From Georgenia faecalis (lineage in GTDB: Bacteria > Actinomycetota > Actinomycetes > Actinomycetales > Actinomycetaceae): 64,000 nucleotides of DNA. The first letter of the stretch is position 1. The number at the start of each line of letters is the position of its first letter. Made by a program: the position numbers and the translations under genes. The stretch lies in NCBI RefSeq assembly GCF_003710105.1, contig NZ_CP033325.1:1426001-1490000 (forward strand), given 5' to 3'. Positions 44,102-52,757 of this stretch are shown piece by piece. The notes under the pieces are model-generated. The model did not search any database, was not told the DNA's origin, and was given only the letters and a program-made list of their open reading frames with translations.

Positions 44102-47100
44102 TGCAGCAGCCCGCCGGTGTCGCTGTTGGCGGCGTTCAGGAGCACGGCTGCTACGCGCTCGCCTACCGGCGTTCCGGGGCTGACCCGTGGGTCGCAAGCT
44201 AGAGTCGCCGCTGCGTCGACCAGCAACAGAGCCAACCTCGGATGCACCGTCGGGCACTCCGCGAACACGATGTCCGCGACTTCTTCGAAGGTCTCCAGCA
44301 GCCGGCGCTTGTGCTCGGGCCGCTCGTCGCGGCCGTTCCTAGTTGCCTGTAGTTCGTCGCTTAACAGGTCCACCGCGGTGGCGACCGGGGACGGAAAGGC
44401 GACACCCTCGGCAGCGAGCGAGTCCACAATCGACCAGGGCGTGAAGGATGCCTCGACTTGCAGGCGCGGTTGGACCTTCGGCGGGCCTTCAGCGCCGAGC
44501 TTGCCGAGCCGACCCACCAGCTTCGACGAGGTGATCGTGCCGGGACGAAGGCATCCGAGCAACGCGTCCTTCTGCCGCGGGTACCCGCCGTTCGCGTCCA
44601 TCAGCGAGTGCGCGCGCAGCACCGCCGCCTGTAGGCGCGAGGCAATGGCCGGGTCGTCGCCACCTTCGTCCGCGAGCGCTGCGAGCAGACCCGCCGCAGC
44701 GGCATGGGTTTCGGGGTGGCCAAGCAGCGCCCCGGAGTCGAGCGCGTCGAGCAGGGCGCGACCCAGCGCGACCGAGTTGGCGGGCGAGGCCATCAGCGCC
44801 GCCCAAGCTGCCGCGTTGTGCAGCCGGCCGACTAAGACAGTCACAGCCGGTACCGCGTCGCCCGCATTCGAGGCGCTTAGCGCAGCGCCCAGGCCCGTCG
44901 CAATCTTCTCTCCCTCCCCCCGAGCCGTCATTGACATGTCCCTGCCGTACCGGAGGTACCCGGACGCCCCATGGGCGAAGATCGGCCACTCGCCGTCCTC
45001 GAACTCATACGCTTCGTGCTCTGCGAGGTCGCAGAAAATCTGAGTCGCCGTCTGCAGGTCAGCAGCACAAATCGCGTCGAACGCCTCCGCGAGCAAATAC
45101 GCGCCGTGCTCCGCCTGCTGCCGACGGGTCTCGTTCAGCGACAGCACCGGGCCACCACCGAGACTCACCTGCTCATCACGTGTTTCTTCGAACGTCAGCA
45201 CCGCGCGGGCGGTCTCGCGCGCGAGCTTAGGGTCCACGCTGGCGAGGCCCTCGACCGATTCCGCAAGCCACGTCAGCACGGTGCCGCCCCACTCGCGCAT
45301 GGCTGGCTCGTCATCGAGCATCCGCCGGACCGCATCCCGCGCCGCCGTACTCATCTTGACCGCGCTCGGCAGCTGGCGCGCTGCGGCGCCGGCGAGGCTT
45401 TCCATCTGCTTCGGGTTTTCACGGCACGCGTCGAGCAGCGCCACGAGAGAGAGGCAGCGGTCTTCGGCGCCAGGACCGTCTGGCTGCAACGGGAGCCGGA
45501 GCTGCAGACCGAGCAGGATGTCGGCGGCCAGTGCCCCGTCGACGTACGACCCCAACGCGTGATCGGCGAACCGCCGGGCGAGCGCCGCGAGGGCGACCGC
45601 CGCGACGGCAGCGTCGGGGAGAACTGCCGGGGCGCGCAGGCCACCGACAAGCCGGCGGACAAACTCCTGCGATGCCGACAGCCCCCCCGCCGTGCCCGCC
45701 GTGCCGGCAGGGGGCGCGAGCTCGCGCAGGTCGTTCCGGTCGCGGACAAGACATAGCACCCTCGCCGCGAATGCGAGCGACGCGAGCACGTGGTGCGATG
45801 CTGACACCTCCAGGCACAGCGGCCAGAACGCCCCGACAGCGCGGCGCTCCCACAACACGTCGGCGAGCAGATCGAAGCTCGGACGAGCGACCAGCGGTAG
45901 TGCCGGGTCCGCGTCGATCGCCTTGATCGCCCGCGAAGGATCGACCGGGTCGAGCAGCACATACAACGTCGTGGCGTAGTCGAACAGAATGTTGTGCGAA
46001 AACGCCAGAATGCGCCGACCGGTCGGCACCGCCCCCGGCTCGATTGCGAGGACGTTCTCGCTGAGCATCGCCCCGACTGCGGCGCTGTCGACGGCAGTTA
46101 CGAGCGGCTCGGCTTCGATCGCCCGCAGCGACCGCTCCGCGGCCATATGCGCGCACAGCCGCGCGAGCAGCGCCTCCCTCGCGGTCTGATCATCGGCGCG
46201 GATTCGCTGGTCCCAGTACGCCTCGAGCAGACCGACGCGCCCCCGGACCGCGAGCAGCTCGTCCTGCTGCGACGCCGTTAACGTCTCGACGAGCACCGCG
46301 GCAAGCCGGAGGTTGAACGGGTTACGTAGCAGGGCACGCAGTTCCGGCCCTGCCTTCTCGAGCAACGACGCGAGCGCCAGTGGCGCGGTGACGGCCGCGT
46401 CGATCTCGTCGTCAGTCAAGTCCCCGACGACCAGGTGCCGCACGCCCGCCAGCCGCGGATCCAGCGCAGACTCGTCGGCCGACAGGGGCGCGCCTCCGAA
46501 CGCGGTTCGCAGAGCATGGTTGTTCAGGGCGTCGAACGTCCGCGCGGACGCGACGACCTGCCACCGCGAACCGCTCAGGCCGTGGACTACGTCGCTGAGA
46601 AACTGGCGGTCCTCAGGGCCGCGCAGCGCGTCGACGCCGTCGATCACCAGCACGGCGGGGGGGCCCATCCATCCCCGCAGCACGGCCACAAGAGGGGCGT
46701 CCAGAGGCGCCTTGTTCGCCCCCGCCAGGTCACTCGCGCGGAGCGCAATTACTGGCTGGTCCGCCGCGCGCGCCGCGGCGAAACTTTGCGTGACCGAGGA
46801 CTTCCCGGCGCCCGCGTCACCCACGATGAGCACGTTCCCGTCGCCAGCGTCGGCCGCCAACACGGTCGTCGCCTTGCGTGGGATGCGCAGCCCGCCCGGC
46901 ACGGGAAGAGCAGCATCGCGCGCGAACGCCGCGAGATTCGCCGCTGACAGCTCGCGCAGCGTCTCGATGTCACCGGCGTACCTGGTCGGCGGCGCAGGGT
47001 GGACCCCGCGGCGGGAAAGCGCGACGCCGATGGAGGCGCGGTCGCGCCACTCGCGAGCCGCCGACGCCGCCTGCCCCTGTTGGACGAGAACGGGCCACGC

Positions 47101-47802
47101 GGCGTCCGCGTCCGCGGGCGACAGCCCCAGGGCGAGCGTCGCCACAGCGGCGGCATGCTGCGGCGCCCCCTCGCTCGCGTCGACGGTGATCACCCGAAGT
47201 GCTCGGAACAGCCCACGAAGGTCCTCGTTGTCGGCGGCGTTCCCGGTCGCAGCTTCCCACATCGGTTTGACGTGCGAGATGACCACGTCCAGCGCCTTGC
47301 GCTGCTTCACGGTGAGCTCGTGCCCGAGCTGCGAACCCGGCGGCTGCGAAGCCGCACGCGATAGCGCCGTCGGCAGATCCTTCCGCACCGTCGCCGGTGC
47401 CGTGCTGTCAGTGCACAGCACGAGCACGTCTCGCGCCGCGTCGACGGACCGGTCCGAGCCGTCGCGGACCGGCAGCCGTCCGTTCACGTACTGACCTACC
47501 ACCTGCTCTAGCGCCTCCGCGAGCGGGCTGTCGGCGGCCTTCCCGAGACCGAGCCCCGCCTTGACCTGAAAGAGCGCGAAGCACCCGGTATCGGCCTCCA
47601 CCGCCACGTCGTCCATCGCGAATCCGGTTTGCGCGCCGACACGCACTACGATTCCCGCAAGGTCCCCGGCGAGCAGCGGTCGCTCAGCGACCAAAGCCGC
47701 CGCGGCCCATGCGAAGACGCGGTTCTGCAGTCCGATGCCACCGGCCCCCGCGGCGCCGCCGGCCGACGCCGCCGATATCACCGAATCTCGCCGCCCGGCC
47801 AT
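44098..47802 (-). CDS. Avs-like STAND NTPase with N-terminal PD-(D/E)xK-like nuclease domain
   Basis: This 1,234-aa protein starts with a domain resembling the DUF4297/Cap4-type dsDNA endonuclease: RVFAWAAAALVAERPL and MDDVAVEADTGCFALFQVKAG, with Asp64/Asp65, Glu69 and Gln79-Val-Lys81 in PD-(D/E)xK order. A STAND/NACHT ATPase follows: Walker A VGDAGAGKSSVTQ (Lys334), Walker B VLVIDGVDAL (Asp388), then winged-helix-like and long helical-repeat regions (sensor part). Antiviral STAND (Avs) proteins sense phage proteins with the repeats and activate the N-terminal effector; the similarity here is in architecture, not proven homology. It is coupled to the HEAT-like gene downstream. Confidence 0.82.
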   Translation of the reverse strand: MAGRRDSVISAASAGGAAGAGGIGLQNRVFAWAAAALVAERPLLAGDLAGIVVRVGAQTGFAMDDVAVEADTGCFALFQVKAGLGLGKAADSPLAEALEQVVGQYVNGRLPVRDGSDRSVDAARDVLVLCTDSTAPATVRKDLPTALSRAASQPPGSQLGHELTVKQRKALDVVISHVKPMWEAATGNAADNEDLRGLFRALRVITVDASEGAPQHAAAVATLALGLSPADADAAWPVLVQQGQAASAAREWRDRASIGVALSRRGVHPAPPTRYAGDIETLRELSAANLAAFARDAALPVPGGLRIPRKATTVLAADAGDGNVLIVGDAGAGKSSVTQSFAAARAADQPVIALRASDLAGANKAPLDAPLVAVLRGWMGPPAVLVIDGVDALRGPEDRQFLSDVVHGLSGSRWQVVASARTFDALNNHALRTAFGGAPLSADESALDPRLAGVRHLVVGDLTDDEIDAAVTAPLALASLLEKAGPELRALLRNPFNLRLAAVLVETLTASQQDELLAVRGRVGLLEAYWDQRIRADDQTAREALLARLCAHMAAERSLRAIEAEPLVTAVDSAAVGAMLSENVLAIEPGAVPTGRRILAFSHNILFDYATTLYVLLDPVDPSRAIKAIDADPALPLVARPSFDLLADVLWERRAVGAFWPLCLEVSASHHVLASLAFAARVLCLVRDRNDLRELAPPAGTAGTAGGLSASQEFVRRLVGGLRAPAVLPDAAVAAVALAALARRFADHALGSYVDGALAADILLGLQLRLPLQPDGPGAEDRCLSLVALLDACRENPKQMESLAGAAARQLPSAVKMSTAARDAVRRMLDDEPAMREWGGTVLTWLAESVEGLASVDPKLARETARAVLTFEETRDEQVSLGGGPVLSLNETRRQQAEHGAYLLAEAFDAICAADLQTATQIFCDLAEHEAYEFEDGEWPIFAHGASGYLRYGRDMSMTARGEGEKIATGLGAALSASNAGDAVPAVTVLVGRLHNAAAWAALMASPANSVALGRALLDALDSGALLGHPETHAAAAGLLAALADEGGDDPAIASRLQAAVLRAHSLMDANGGYPRQKDALLGCLRPGTITSSKLVGRLGKLGAEGPPKVQPRLQVEASFTPWSIVDSLAAEGVAFPSPVATAVDLLSDELQATRNGRDERPEHKRRLLETFEEVADIVFAECPTVHPRLALLLVDAAATLACDPRVSPGTPVGERVAAVLLNAANSDTGGLLQ

Positions 47803-47999
47803 CGCACAAGTGCTCGGCTACCCATGCGAAAGACCCTACGCGAGGACGCCGACATAACTGCCAAAGTACAGCCGGCGCACACGCATCAGCGCGACACGGC
47901 CGGGGATTGCAGCACGGATATCGGGCGACCGGGACTGCTGCACGAACAGGTGACACCTGATCTGTGGTGCCCCCGGGTGCTGCTGGAAGGATGTTGACC

Positions 48000-48287
48000 G
48001 TGCCTAGACCCCATCCGAAGGAGTTCCGCGACGACGTCGTGGCCGTGGCCCGCCGTGGCGAGGCCCCGATCGCTCAGATCGCCCGGGACTTCGGTATTAG
48101 TGAGACCTGCCTGCGGAACTGGATCGCGGCCGCGGACGTCGAGGACGGTAAGCGTCCTGGTGTGACGAAGGCTGACTCGGCCGAGCTGCGCGAGGCGAAG
48201 AAGCGTGTGCGGTTGCTGGAGCAGGAGAACGAGATCTTGCGCCGGGCTGCGGCCTACTTCGCCCAGGCGAACCTGCCGGGAAAATGA
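48000..48287 (+). CDS. IS3-family transposase orfA
   Basis: This protein of about 95 aa has a helix-turn-helix (VVAVARRGEAPIAQIARDFG, SETCLRNWI) and a C-terminal leucine-zipper segment (RVRLLEQENEILRRAAAYF), the normal OrfA layout. GTG 48000 has GAAGGA 8 nt upstream; ATG 47991 is the alternative. Its stop overlaps the orfB start in AAAATGA, where IS3 elements use -1 frameshifting. Confidence 0.88.
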   Translation: MPRPHPKEFRDDVVAVARRGEAPIAQIARDFGISETCLRNWIAAADVEDGKRPGVTKADSAELREAKKRVRLLEQENEILRRAAAYFAQANLPGK

Positions 48288-48920
48288 CGTTCCCGCTCGT
48301 GAAAGAGCTCGCCGCTGACGGGATCCCCGTTGCGGTGACGTGCCGGGTCCTCAAGCTCGCCCGCCAGCCCTACTACCGCTGGCTCACCGCGCCGGTCACC
48401 GCGCTCGAGCTCCGCCAGGGCCACCTCGCCAACGCGCTATTCGATGCGCACCGCGAGCGAGGGCAAGCTCTACCTCTGCGCGATCAAGGACGTCTACTCG
48501 GGCCGGATCGTGGGGTACTCCATCAGCGACCGCATGAAGTCACGCCTGGCGGTCGACGCGCTGGCCTCGGCGGTCGCTCGCCGGGGCGGTGACGTAGCCG
48601 GCTGCACCGTCCACTCGGACCGAGGCTCGCAATTTCGAGCCAGGCGCTTCCTGGCCGAGCTGCGCCGCCACGACCTGGTCGGATCGATGGGCCAGGTCGC
48701 CTCAGCCGGTGACAACGCCGCCATGCAGAGCTTCTTCGCCCTCCTGCAGAAGAACGTCCTCGACAGGCGCCGCTGGGCCACCCGCACCGAGCTCCGCCTG
48801 GCGATCATCACCTGGATCGAGAGGACCTACCACCGACGCCGACGCCAAACCCGACTCGGACGCATGACACCCATCGAGTACGAGACCATCATGACCACTC
48901 AGGCCGCACTAGCCGCCTGA
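48284..48920 (+). pseudogene. IS3-family transposase orfB, internal deletion and frameshift
   Basis: The N-terminal HTH_21 part (FPLVKELAADGIPVAVTCRV to HLANALFDAHRERG) is joined near 48462-48470 to the later rve domain in another frame (SEGKLYLCAIKDVYSGRIVG to the end). About 90 residues with the first catalytic Asp are missing. The second Asp (TVHSDRGSQF) and the Glu region (QKNVLDRRRWATRTELRLAI) remain. It is inactive. Confidence 0.88.
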
Positions 48921-48952
48921 GAACCACTGTCACCTGTTCGTGCAGCAGTCCC

Positions 48953-49016
48953 ACCACCCGACACGTTCCCATCGCCACCGGTTGACAGCCGGCGAAACAG
49001 AAGGGAGCCATGAGCG
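48953..49016 (+). repeat. IS110 right-end remnant interrupted by the IS3 insertion
   Basis: The segment matches the right end of the intact IS110 (39461-39524) at 59 of 64 bp, including the sequence for the last transposase codons and the terminal CATGAGCG. No other IS110 sequence is seen on the far side of the IS3 element. Confidence 0.8.
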
Positions 49017-49220
49017 GATGCCCCACAGCGGGTCCCCGCCAAACTCCGAACGCTGCGCGGCAGTGCCGAGCGTGCGTCCGCACTCCAAGCAGTGTGGTTG
49101 ACCGCGCGGGAACTCATCAGCTTCAGTTGCCGACATCCAACCCGCGCCCGCGATCCTTGCGGTCGACCGCCGCTTTCCGTGTCCCCAGGACGCCGCCCGG
49201 TATACGTCCGGCACGCCAGA

Positions 49221-49913
49221 ATGAGGTACCCACCCCGCCGGCTCCCATCGAGCGCGACGAAAGGCCGCCATGACCGCACAAGGCATCGACATTACCGCCT
49301 GAGCACCCGACAGATCCTGCGCCTGTCCGCATCGCTGCTCACCGAGCTCATTGCTCGGGGCGTCCTCCGCTCACGCAATGCCCCAGTCGGCGACCTGGCC
49401 GAGACGCTCGTGGCCCGCGCCTACAACGGCCAGCTGCCCGGCCGGTCGGAGAGATCTTGGGACGTGCGCACGTCCGACGGCCTCCGCCTGCAGGTAAAGA
49501 GCCGCATGGTTGGCCCGCACACCTCTGGCTCGCAGGTGTACTCGGTATTCCGAAGTTGGGACTTCGACGCCTGCGTATTCGTCCAGATTGACTCTCACAC
49601 GTACGACGTCGTCCACGCCGCGGAGGTACCCGCCGCAGGCGTGCAACAGGTGGCCGGCTGGAGTAGCCACACCAACGGCGCCCGGGTGCGGGTTAATCAG
49701 CACCTGGTTGTCCTCCCTGGAGCGAAGGACGTCACGGCACTCCTGCGCGCCGCCCTCGACACCGTCGACAGCGCAGACCGTCCAAGCGTGTCGTTATCTC
49801 CGCCTGTAACACCTCCTGCGGGTGCCGGAGCATGCCTGTGCGGGTGCGAGCAGGTCCCGAAGCCTGGACGGGATTTCGTCGTCACGCACGACCGGCGAGC
49901 CGAGCTCAGGTGA
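49221..49913 (+). CDS. Predicted PD-(D/E)xK-like protein (QVK motif)
   Basis: The supported part begins LSTRQILRLSASLLTELIAR and has GDLAETLVARAYNGQLPG, then WDVRTSDGLRLQVKSRMV, where Glu, Asp and Gln-Val-Lys follow nuclease-fold order, then FRSWDFDACVFVQIDSHTYD. It resembles small restriction-endonuclease-like proteins. The tail CLCGCEQVPKPGRDFVVTHD is a zinc-ribbon-like piece that seems cut short. The start is uncertain: ATG 49221 is in frame, but ATG 49270 (MTAQGIDITA, with GAAAGG upstream) is better placed and runs into a stop after ten codons in the other frame, so a 1-nt frameshift near 49298 is suspected. Confidence 0.65.
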   Translation: MRYPPRRLPSSATKGRHDRTRHRHYRLSTRQILRLSASLLTELIARGVLRSRNAPVGDLAETLVARAYNGQLPGRSERSWDVRTSDGLRLQVKSRMVGPHTSGSQVYSVFRSWDFDACVFVQIDSHTYDVVHAAEVPAAGVQQVAGWSSHTNGARVRVNQHLVVLPGAKDVTALLRAALDTVDSADRPSVSLSPPVTPPAGAGACLCGCEQVPKPGRDFVVTHDRRAELR

Positions 49914-50062
49914 TCCGCGAGCACTACGGCAGCATCGCCGCCTGCGTCCGAGCCCACCAGGACGGCTGACCAGCGAGACGTGCACGTGGCGCGATCGCGC
50001 CGCGCGAGTCGGCGTCGAGCGGCCGCGCTAGATCGGCGGCATGTCCGGCGGTCGGAACTCGC

Positions 50063-50091
50063 TTGACATAGGCTCCTCGCACACCTTTAAG
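50063..50091 (+). promoter_or_regulatory. Promoter of the Mrr-type nuclease gene
   Basis: TTGACA (50063-50068) is followed after 17 bp by TTTAAG (50086-50091). The start codon GTG 50104 lies 12 nt further with AAGAAGGG in between, so the transcript would have a very short leader. Confidence 0.5.
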
Positions 50092-50103
50092 AAGGGCTGC
50101 ACC

Positions 50104-50946
50104 GTGAGCAACATGGACGCTGGAGTTCTACCGCTTCTCCTGTGGCGAACATCGCAACTGTACGCCGCTGTCCATGACGAGGACGAGACGCCGGAGCGCC
50201 TGCCGAATGTGATCGTCAACATCTGTCCCTGGTGCGCAGCAAAGACTGTCGTCACCGTGCTTAGTGAGCGCGAGTTCGAGTTCCTCGGCAACGACACGCG
50301 GCGTGCGGCATGCCCGCTGTGTGGCTGGTTTGCAAAAGTGGATTTATACGTTGACGGCGAGAGTTGCGAAAAATTTGCTCCATGGGAAGAGACGCTCACC
50401 GTAGCCGAGCTTCGGCACTTCGATTATGCCAGTTCCGAAGTTGCGAGCTCGGAACTTGCCGGCTACATAAGAACGAATCCGCGCGCTCTCGATTCGCTAC
50501 CGGCGCGCCGATTCGAGCAGTTCACGGCAGACCTACTGGCCGACCATGGTTACGAAGTCGCCTTAACGCAGCACTCGCGAGATGGTGGCGTTGACGTGTT
50601 CGCGGTCGACAGTCTCAATAGTGCGCCAATACTCGTTCAGTGCAAACATTCGCCTAAAGGCCGGACAATAGGCGTGTCTGCCCTGCGTGAACTTGCAGGC
50701 GTCTCAATTCACTTCGAGACACGAAGGGTGATGCTGGTCACGAATTCGGTGTTCAGTGTGCCGCTTGCACAGGAGGCAGCATCCTACCGGCGCCACGGCT
50801 TCGAAGTGAATCTCGCGGATGGCGGCTCGCTACTAAGGATGCTTAACGTGTACCAACCAGAACTTCCCGATCTTCAAGTGCTGACCAGCGTAGACCTCGA
50901 GGCGATCGCGCGAACAAATACGTCACTGATGAGCCGCAACGACTGA
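50104..50946 (+). CDS. Mrr-type restriction endonuclease-like protein with zinc finger
   Basis: This 280-aa protein has an N-terminal zinc finger (ICPWCAAKT ... CPLCGWF) and a C-terminal Mrr_cat domain: LPARRFEQFTADLLADHGYE, TQHSRDGGVDVFAVD, APILVQCKHSPKGRTIG, giving the Glu/Asp/QxK catalytic series of PD-(D/E)xK enzymes. Mrr-type nucleases cut modified or foreign DNA. GTG 50104 is chosen because AAGAAGGG lies 7 nt upstream. Codon use is less GC-biased than the flanking chromosome. Confidence 0.88.
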   Translation: MSNMDAGVLPLLLWRTSQLYAAVHDEDETPERLPNVIVNICPWCAAKTVVTVLSEREFEFLGNDTRRAACPLCGWFAKVDLYVDGESCEKFAPWEETLTVAELRHFDYASSEVASSELAGYIRTNPRALDSLPARRFEQFTADLLADHGYEVALTQHSRDGGVDVFAVDSLNSAPILVQCKHSPKGRTIGVSALRELAGVSIHFETRRVMLVTNSVFSVPLAQEAASYRRHGFEVNLADGGSLLRMLNVYQPELPDLQVLTSVDLEAIARTNTSLMSRND

Positions 50947-51266
50947 TTCCAATGTGCGGGATCGGTGGCTCAGCGTGGTGACCTCTCAAACCGCCCAAGT
51001 GCACGAACGGCGTGCGAGCCAGCGGCCAGGCTCGCACTTCATCTGCTTCTTCGCATAGATGGACGAGACCACCCCCGTGCCATGGCTGCCTCTGTTGCTT
51101 GCGTAAGACTCCACGACCGCCGCCATGGGTGCGCCGCTGTCCGTCAGCAGACCAGACACGGCATGGCCTCCCGCGTCGCGGCATGAGCGGTCACCCGGCG
51201 ATGGTTGGGCGTCGGGATGGGAACGCGGTTGCACGCCATCTGGGCGTGCTGGAAGCATCACCGCAC
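50947..51266. other. Spacer with a second empty IS110-type target
   Basis: No gene is supported. GCGGCATGAGCG occurs at 51178-51189, identical to the reconstructed IS110 insertion site. Confidence 0.5.
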
Positions 51267-51737
51267 ATGACCCAGGAAGTGGTGGCCAAGGAGTGTGTCT
51301 TCTGCGCCATCGTGGCGCGCCGCGCGGAAGCCAGCCTGGTCTTCGAGGACGAGGCTGTTGCGGTCTGGATGGATTTGAACCCCGTCACGCACGGGCACCT
51401 TCTCGTGGTGCCACGTAGGCATGCCGTGGGTCTCGAAGACCTTGACGAAGCTACGAGCGCTCACGTGTGGTCGGTCGGTCACGACATGGCAAGGGCTTTG
51501 CGACGCTCAAGCCTGGGCTGCCGAGGGATTAACCTGGTCGTCTGCGACGGCGAAGCTGCCTTCCAGACGGTCTTCCATTTTCACCTTCACGTCATCCCGC
51601 GCTACCCAGGAGACGGCGTTGGGGCGCCCTTTGAGGTCGAGACTCACGAACGTGAGAAGTCGCTGCGTGACAGCGACGCACAAACGATCAAAGCCGCCAT
51701 CGCGTCAACGAACGGGGATGTCGCTCCTATGTCTTGA
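51267..51737 (+). CDS. HIT-family protein (histidine triad hydrolase)
   Basis: This 156-aa protein has CVFCAIVARRAEASLVFED at the N-terminus and the histidine triad HFHLHVIPR near residue 115. HIT enzymes hydrolyse nucleoside phosphoramidates or dinucleoside polyphosphates in the cytosol. The CxxC near the start is usual in bacterial HIT proteins. GGAAG lies 12 nt before ATG 51267. It sits alone near the right end of the element, with no partner that indicates a special role. Confidence 0.88.
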   Translation: MTQEVVAKECVFCAIVARRAEASLVFEDEAVAVWMDLNPVTHGHLLVVPRRHAVGLEDLDEATSAHVWSVGHDMARALRRSSLGCRGINLVVCDGEAAFQTVFHFHLHVIPRYPGDGVGAPFEVETHEREKSLRDSDAQTIKAAIASTNGDVAPMS

Positions 51738-52176
51738 CCGGATGAGGCAGCCGGCGAACAGCACAGCGGCGTTGGCGGGGGGGGGGGGGGGGGCGGTACT
51801 CGGTCATCGGCAGATGCGGATGCCGGGGGCTGCGGCTCAGCCCACAACAATCCGGGAGGCGGGTCGTCGTTCTGTGGGGCACGGCGAGGAGGCGCTGAGG
51901 TGACACGCGTGCACCTCACCGGCAAGGCCCAGCTGGCGAGACATGTAGCTACGGCGCGGGGTTCCGCGTCGCCTGTCGCTGTCGCAAGGTCCAGGCTGTC
52001 GGCAGCGTCAGGCGTCCGCTCCGTGACGGTGGGTGGATCGCCGGCTCCTGTGCGCCCGGCGAGCGGGGACCCGGGCGGAGGTCACACTCCCGCGGGTCGA
52101 CCCGGTTCGTGACACTGCTCTCTAGGTGCGCGGGGTTCTCACTCCCTGCGACACAGCCACCACAAGGAGGAGCACC
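51738..52176. other. Intergenic region with a 17-G tract, upstream of the excisionase
   Basis: The 440 bp hold no supported gene. A run of 17 G lies at 51777-51793. AAGGAGGAG just before 52177 is the excisionase ribosome-binding site. Confidence 0.5.
51777..51793 (+). repeat. Homopolymer tract, G17
   Basis: Seventeen consecutive G residues occur between the HIT and excisionase genes. Such tracts slip in replication and are also hard to sequence, so the exact length is uncertain. Confidence 0.85.
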
Positions 52177-52392
52177 ATGAGCACCGTCGCCGGAACGTCC
52201 CAGCCCCGCTTCCTCTCGGTCAGCGAAGTCGCTGACGAGCTGAACGTCACCGAACGCTTCGTGCGCAAGCTCATTGCCCAGGGCGACCTCGACGCCGTCA
52301 GGGTGGGTAGCCGGCTCGTGCGGATCCGGCGAACCGACCTCGACGCGGTACTTCGCCCTATGACAGAGCCCCGCGGGAACCACGCGCGGTGA
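52177..52392 (+). CDS. Excisionase (AlpA/MerR-like HTH, helix_turn_helix_17)
   Basis: This 71-aa protein consists of a single winged-helix DNA-binding domain: FLSVSEVADELNVTERFVRKL, then GDLDAVRVGSRLVRIRRTDL. This is the standard excisionase/AlpA pattern. AAGGAGGAG gives a strong ribosome-binding site 5 nt before ATG 52177. It lies about 370 bp inside the right attachment site, at the opposite end from the integrase, which brings the two together in the excised circle. It should control the direction of recombination. Confidence 0.9.
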   Translation: MSTVAGTSQPRFLSVSEVADELNVTERFVRKLIAQGDLDAVRVGSRLVRIRRTDLDAVLRPMTEPRGNHAR

Positions 52393-52706
52393 GGCGAGGG
52401 TCGGCTCGCGGGCGTCGCGCGCAGCACTTCCGCATGAGCAGTTCCGCATCGGGCTCACGAGCGGCCTGCTCGTGCCGAGACGTTCGCCACACCGGCACAG
52501 CCTTCGCTATGCCATCGGAGAGAGCTCATCGTCCGCTTTTCAGCGGGCCCGCAACGCCCGGAACCCGTTGATCGTGTCGGTGCTGCCCGCCGGGCGCGGC
52601 TTCCAGGCGCAGACTGAGGGGACGCTCGGTCCTGGGCAGTGATGAGCACCACTCCGAACGTCGCGGTGGTGTACCCGTGCGCTCCGAGATGACCGCCGTG
52701 CACTGC
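52393..52706. other. Right-end noncoding region of the element
   Basis: No gene is supported between the excisionase and the attR arm repeats. It would form the left arm of attP in the circular form. Confidence 0.5.
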
Positions 52707-52710
52707 TCGC

Positions 52711-52730
52711 TGCGACACGTGTGCGACACG
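52711..52730 (+). repeat. Two TGCGACACG iterons, right arm
   Basis: Copies at 52711-52719 and 52722-52730 keep the 11-bp period seen at the left end. The 24-bp segment 52707-52730 is identical to 21233-21256. Confidence 0.65.
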
Positions 52731-52757
52731 AGGTGGCGTTTTCGCAGGTCAGATGGG

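Larger units (their letters stand above)
47931..48952 (+). mobile_element. IS3-family element, internally deleted, with perfect TIRs and TSD
   Basis: A 25-bp terminal inverted repeat (left 47931-47955 beginning GGGACTGCTGCACGAAC; right 48928-48952) is perfect at both ends. A 3-bp target duplication ACC flanks it (47928-47930 and 48953-48955). At 1,022 bp it is short for IS3 because the middle of orfB is missing. It could be mobilised in trans but not by its own transposase. It sits exactly at an IS110-end remnant. Confidence 0.88.
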
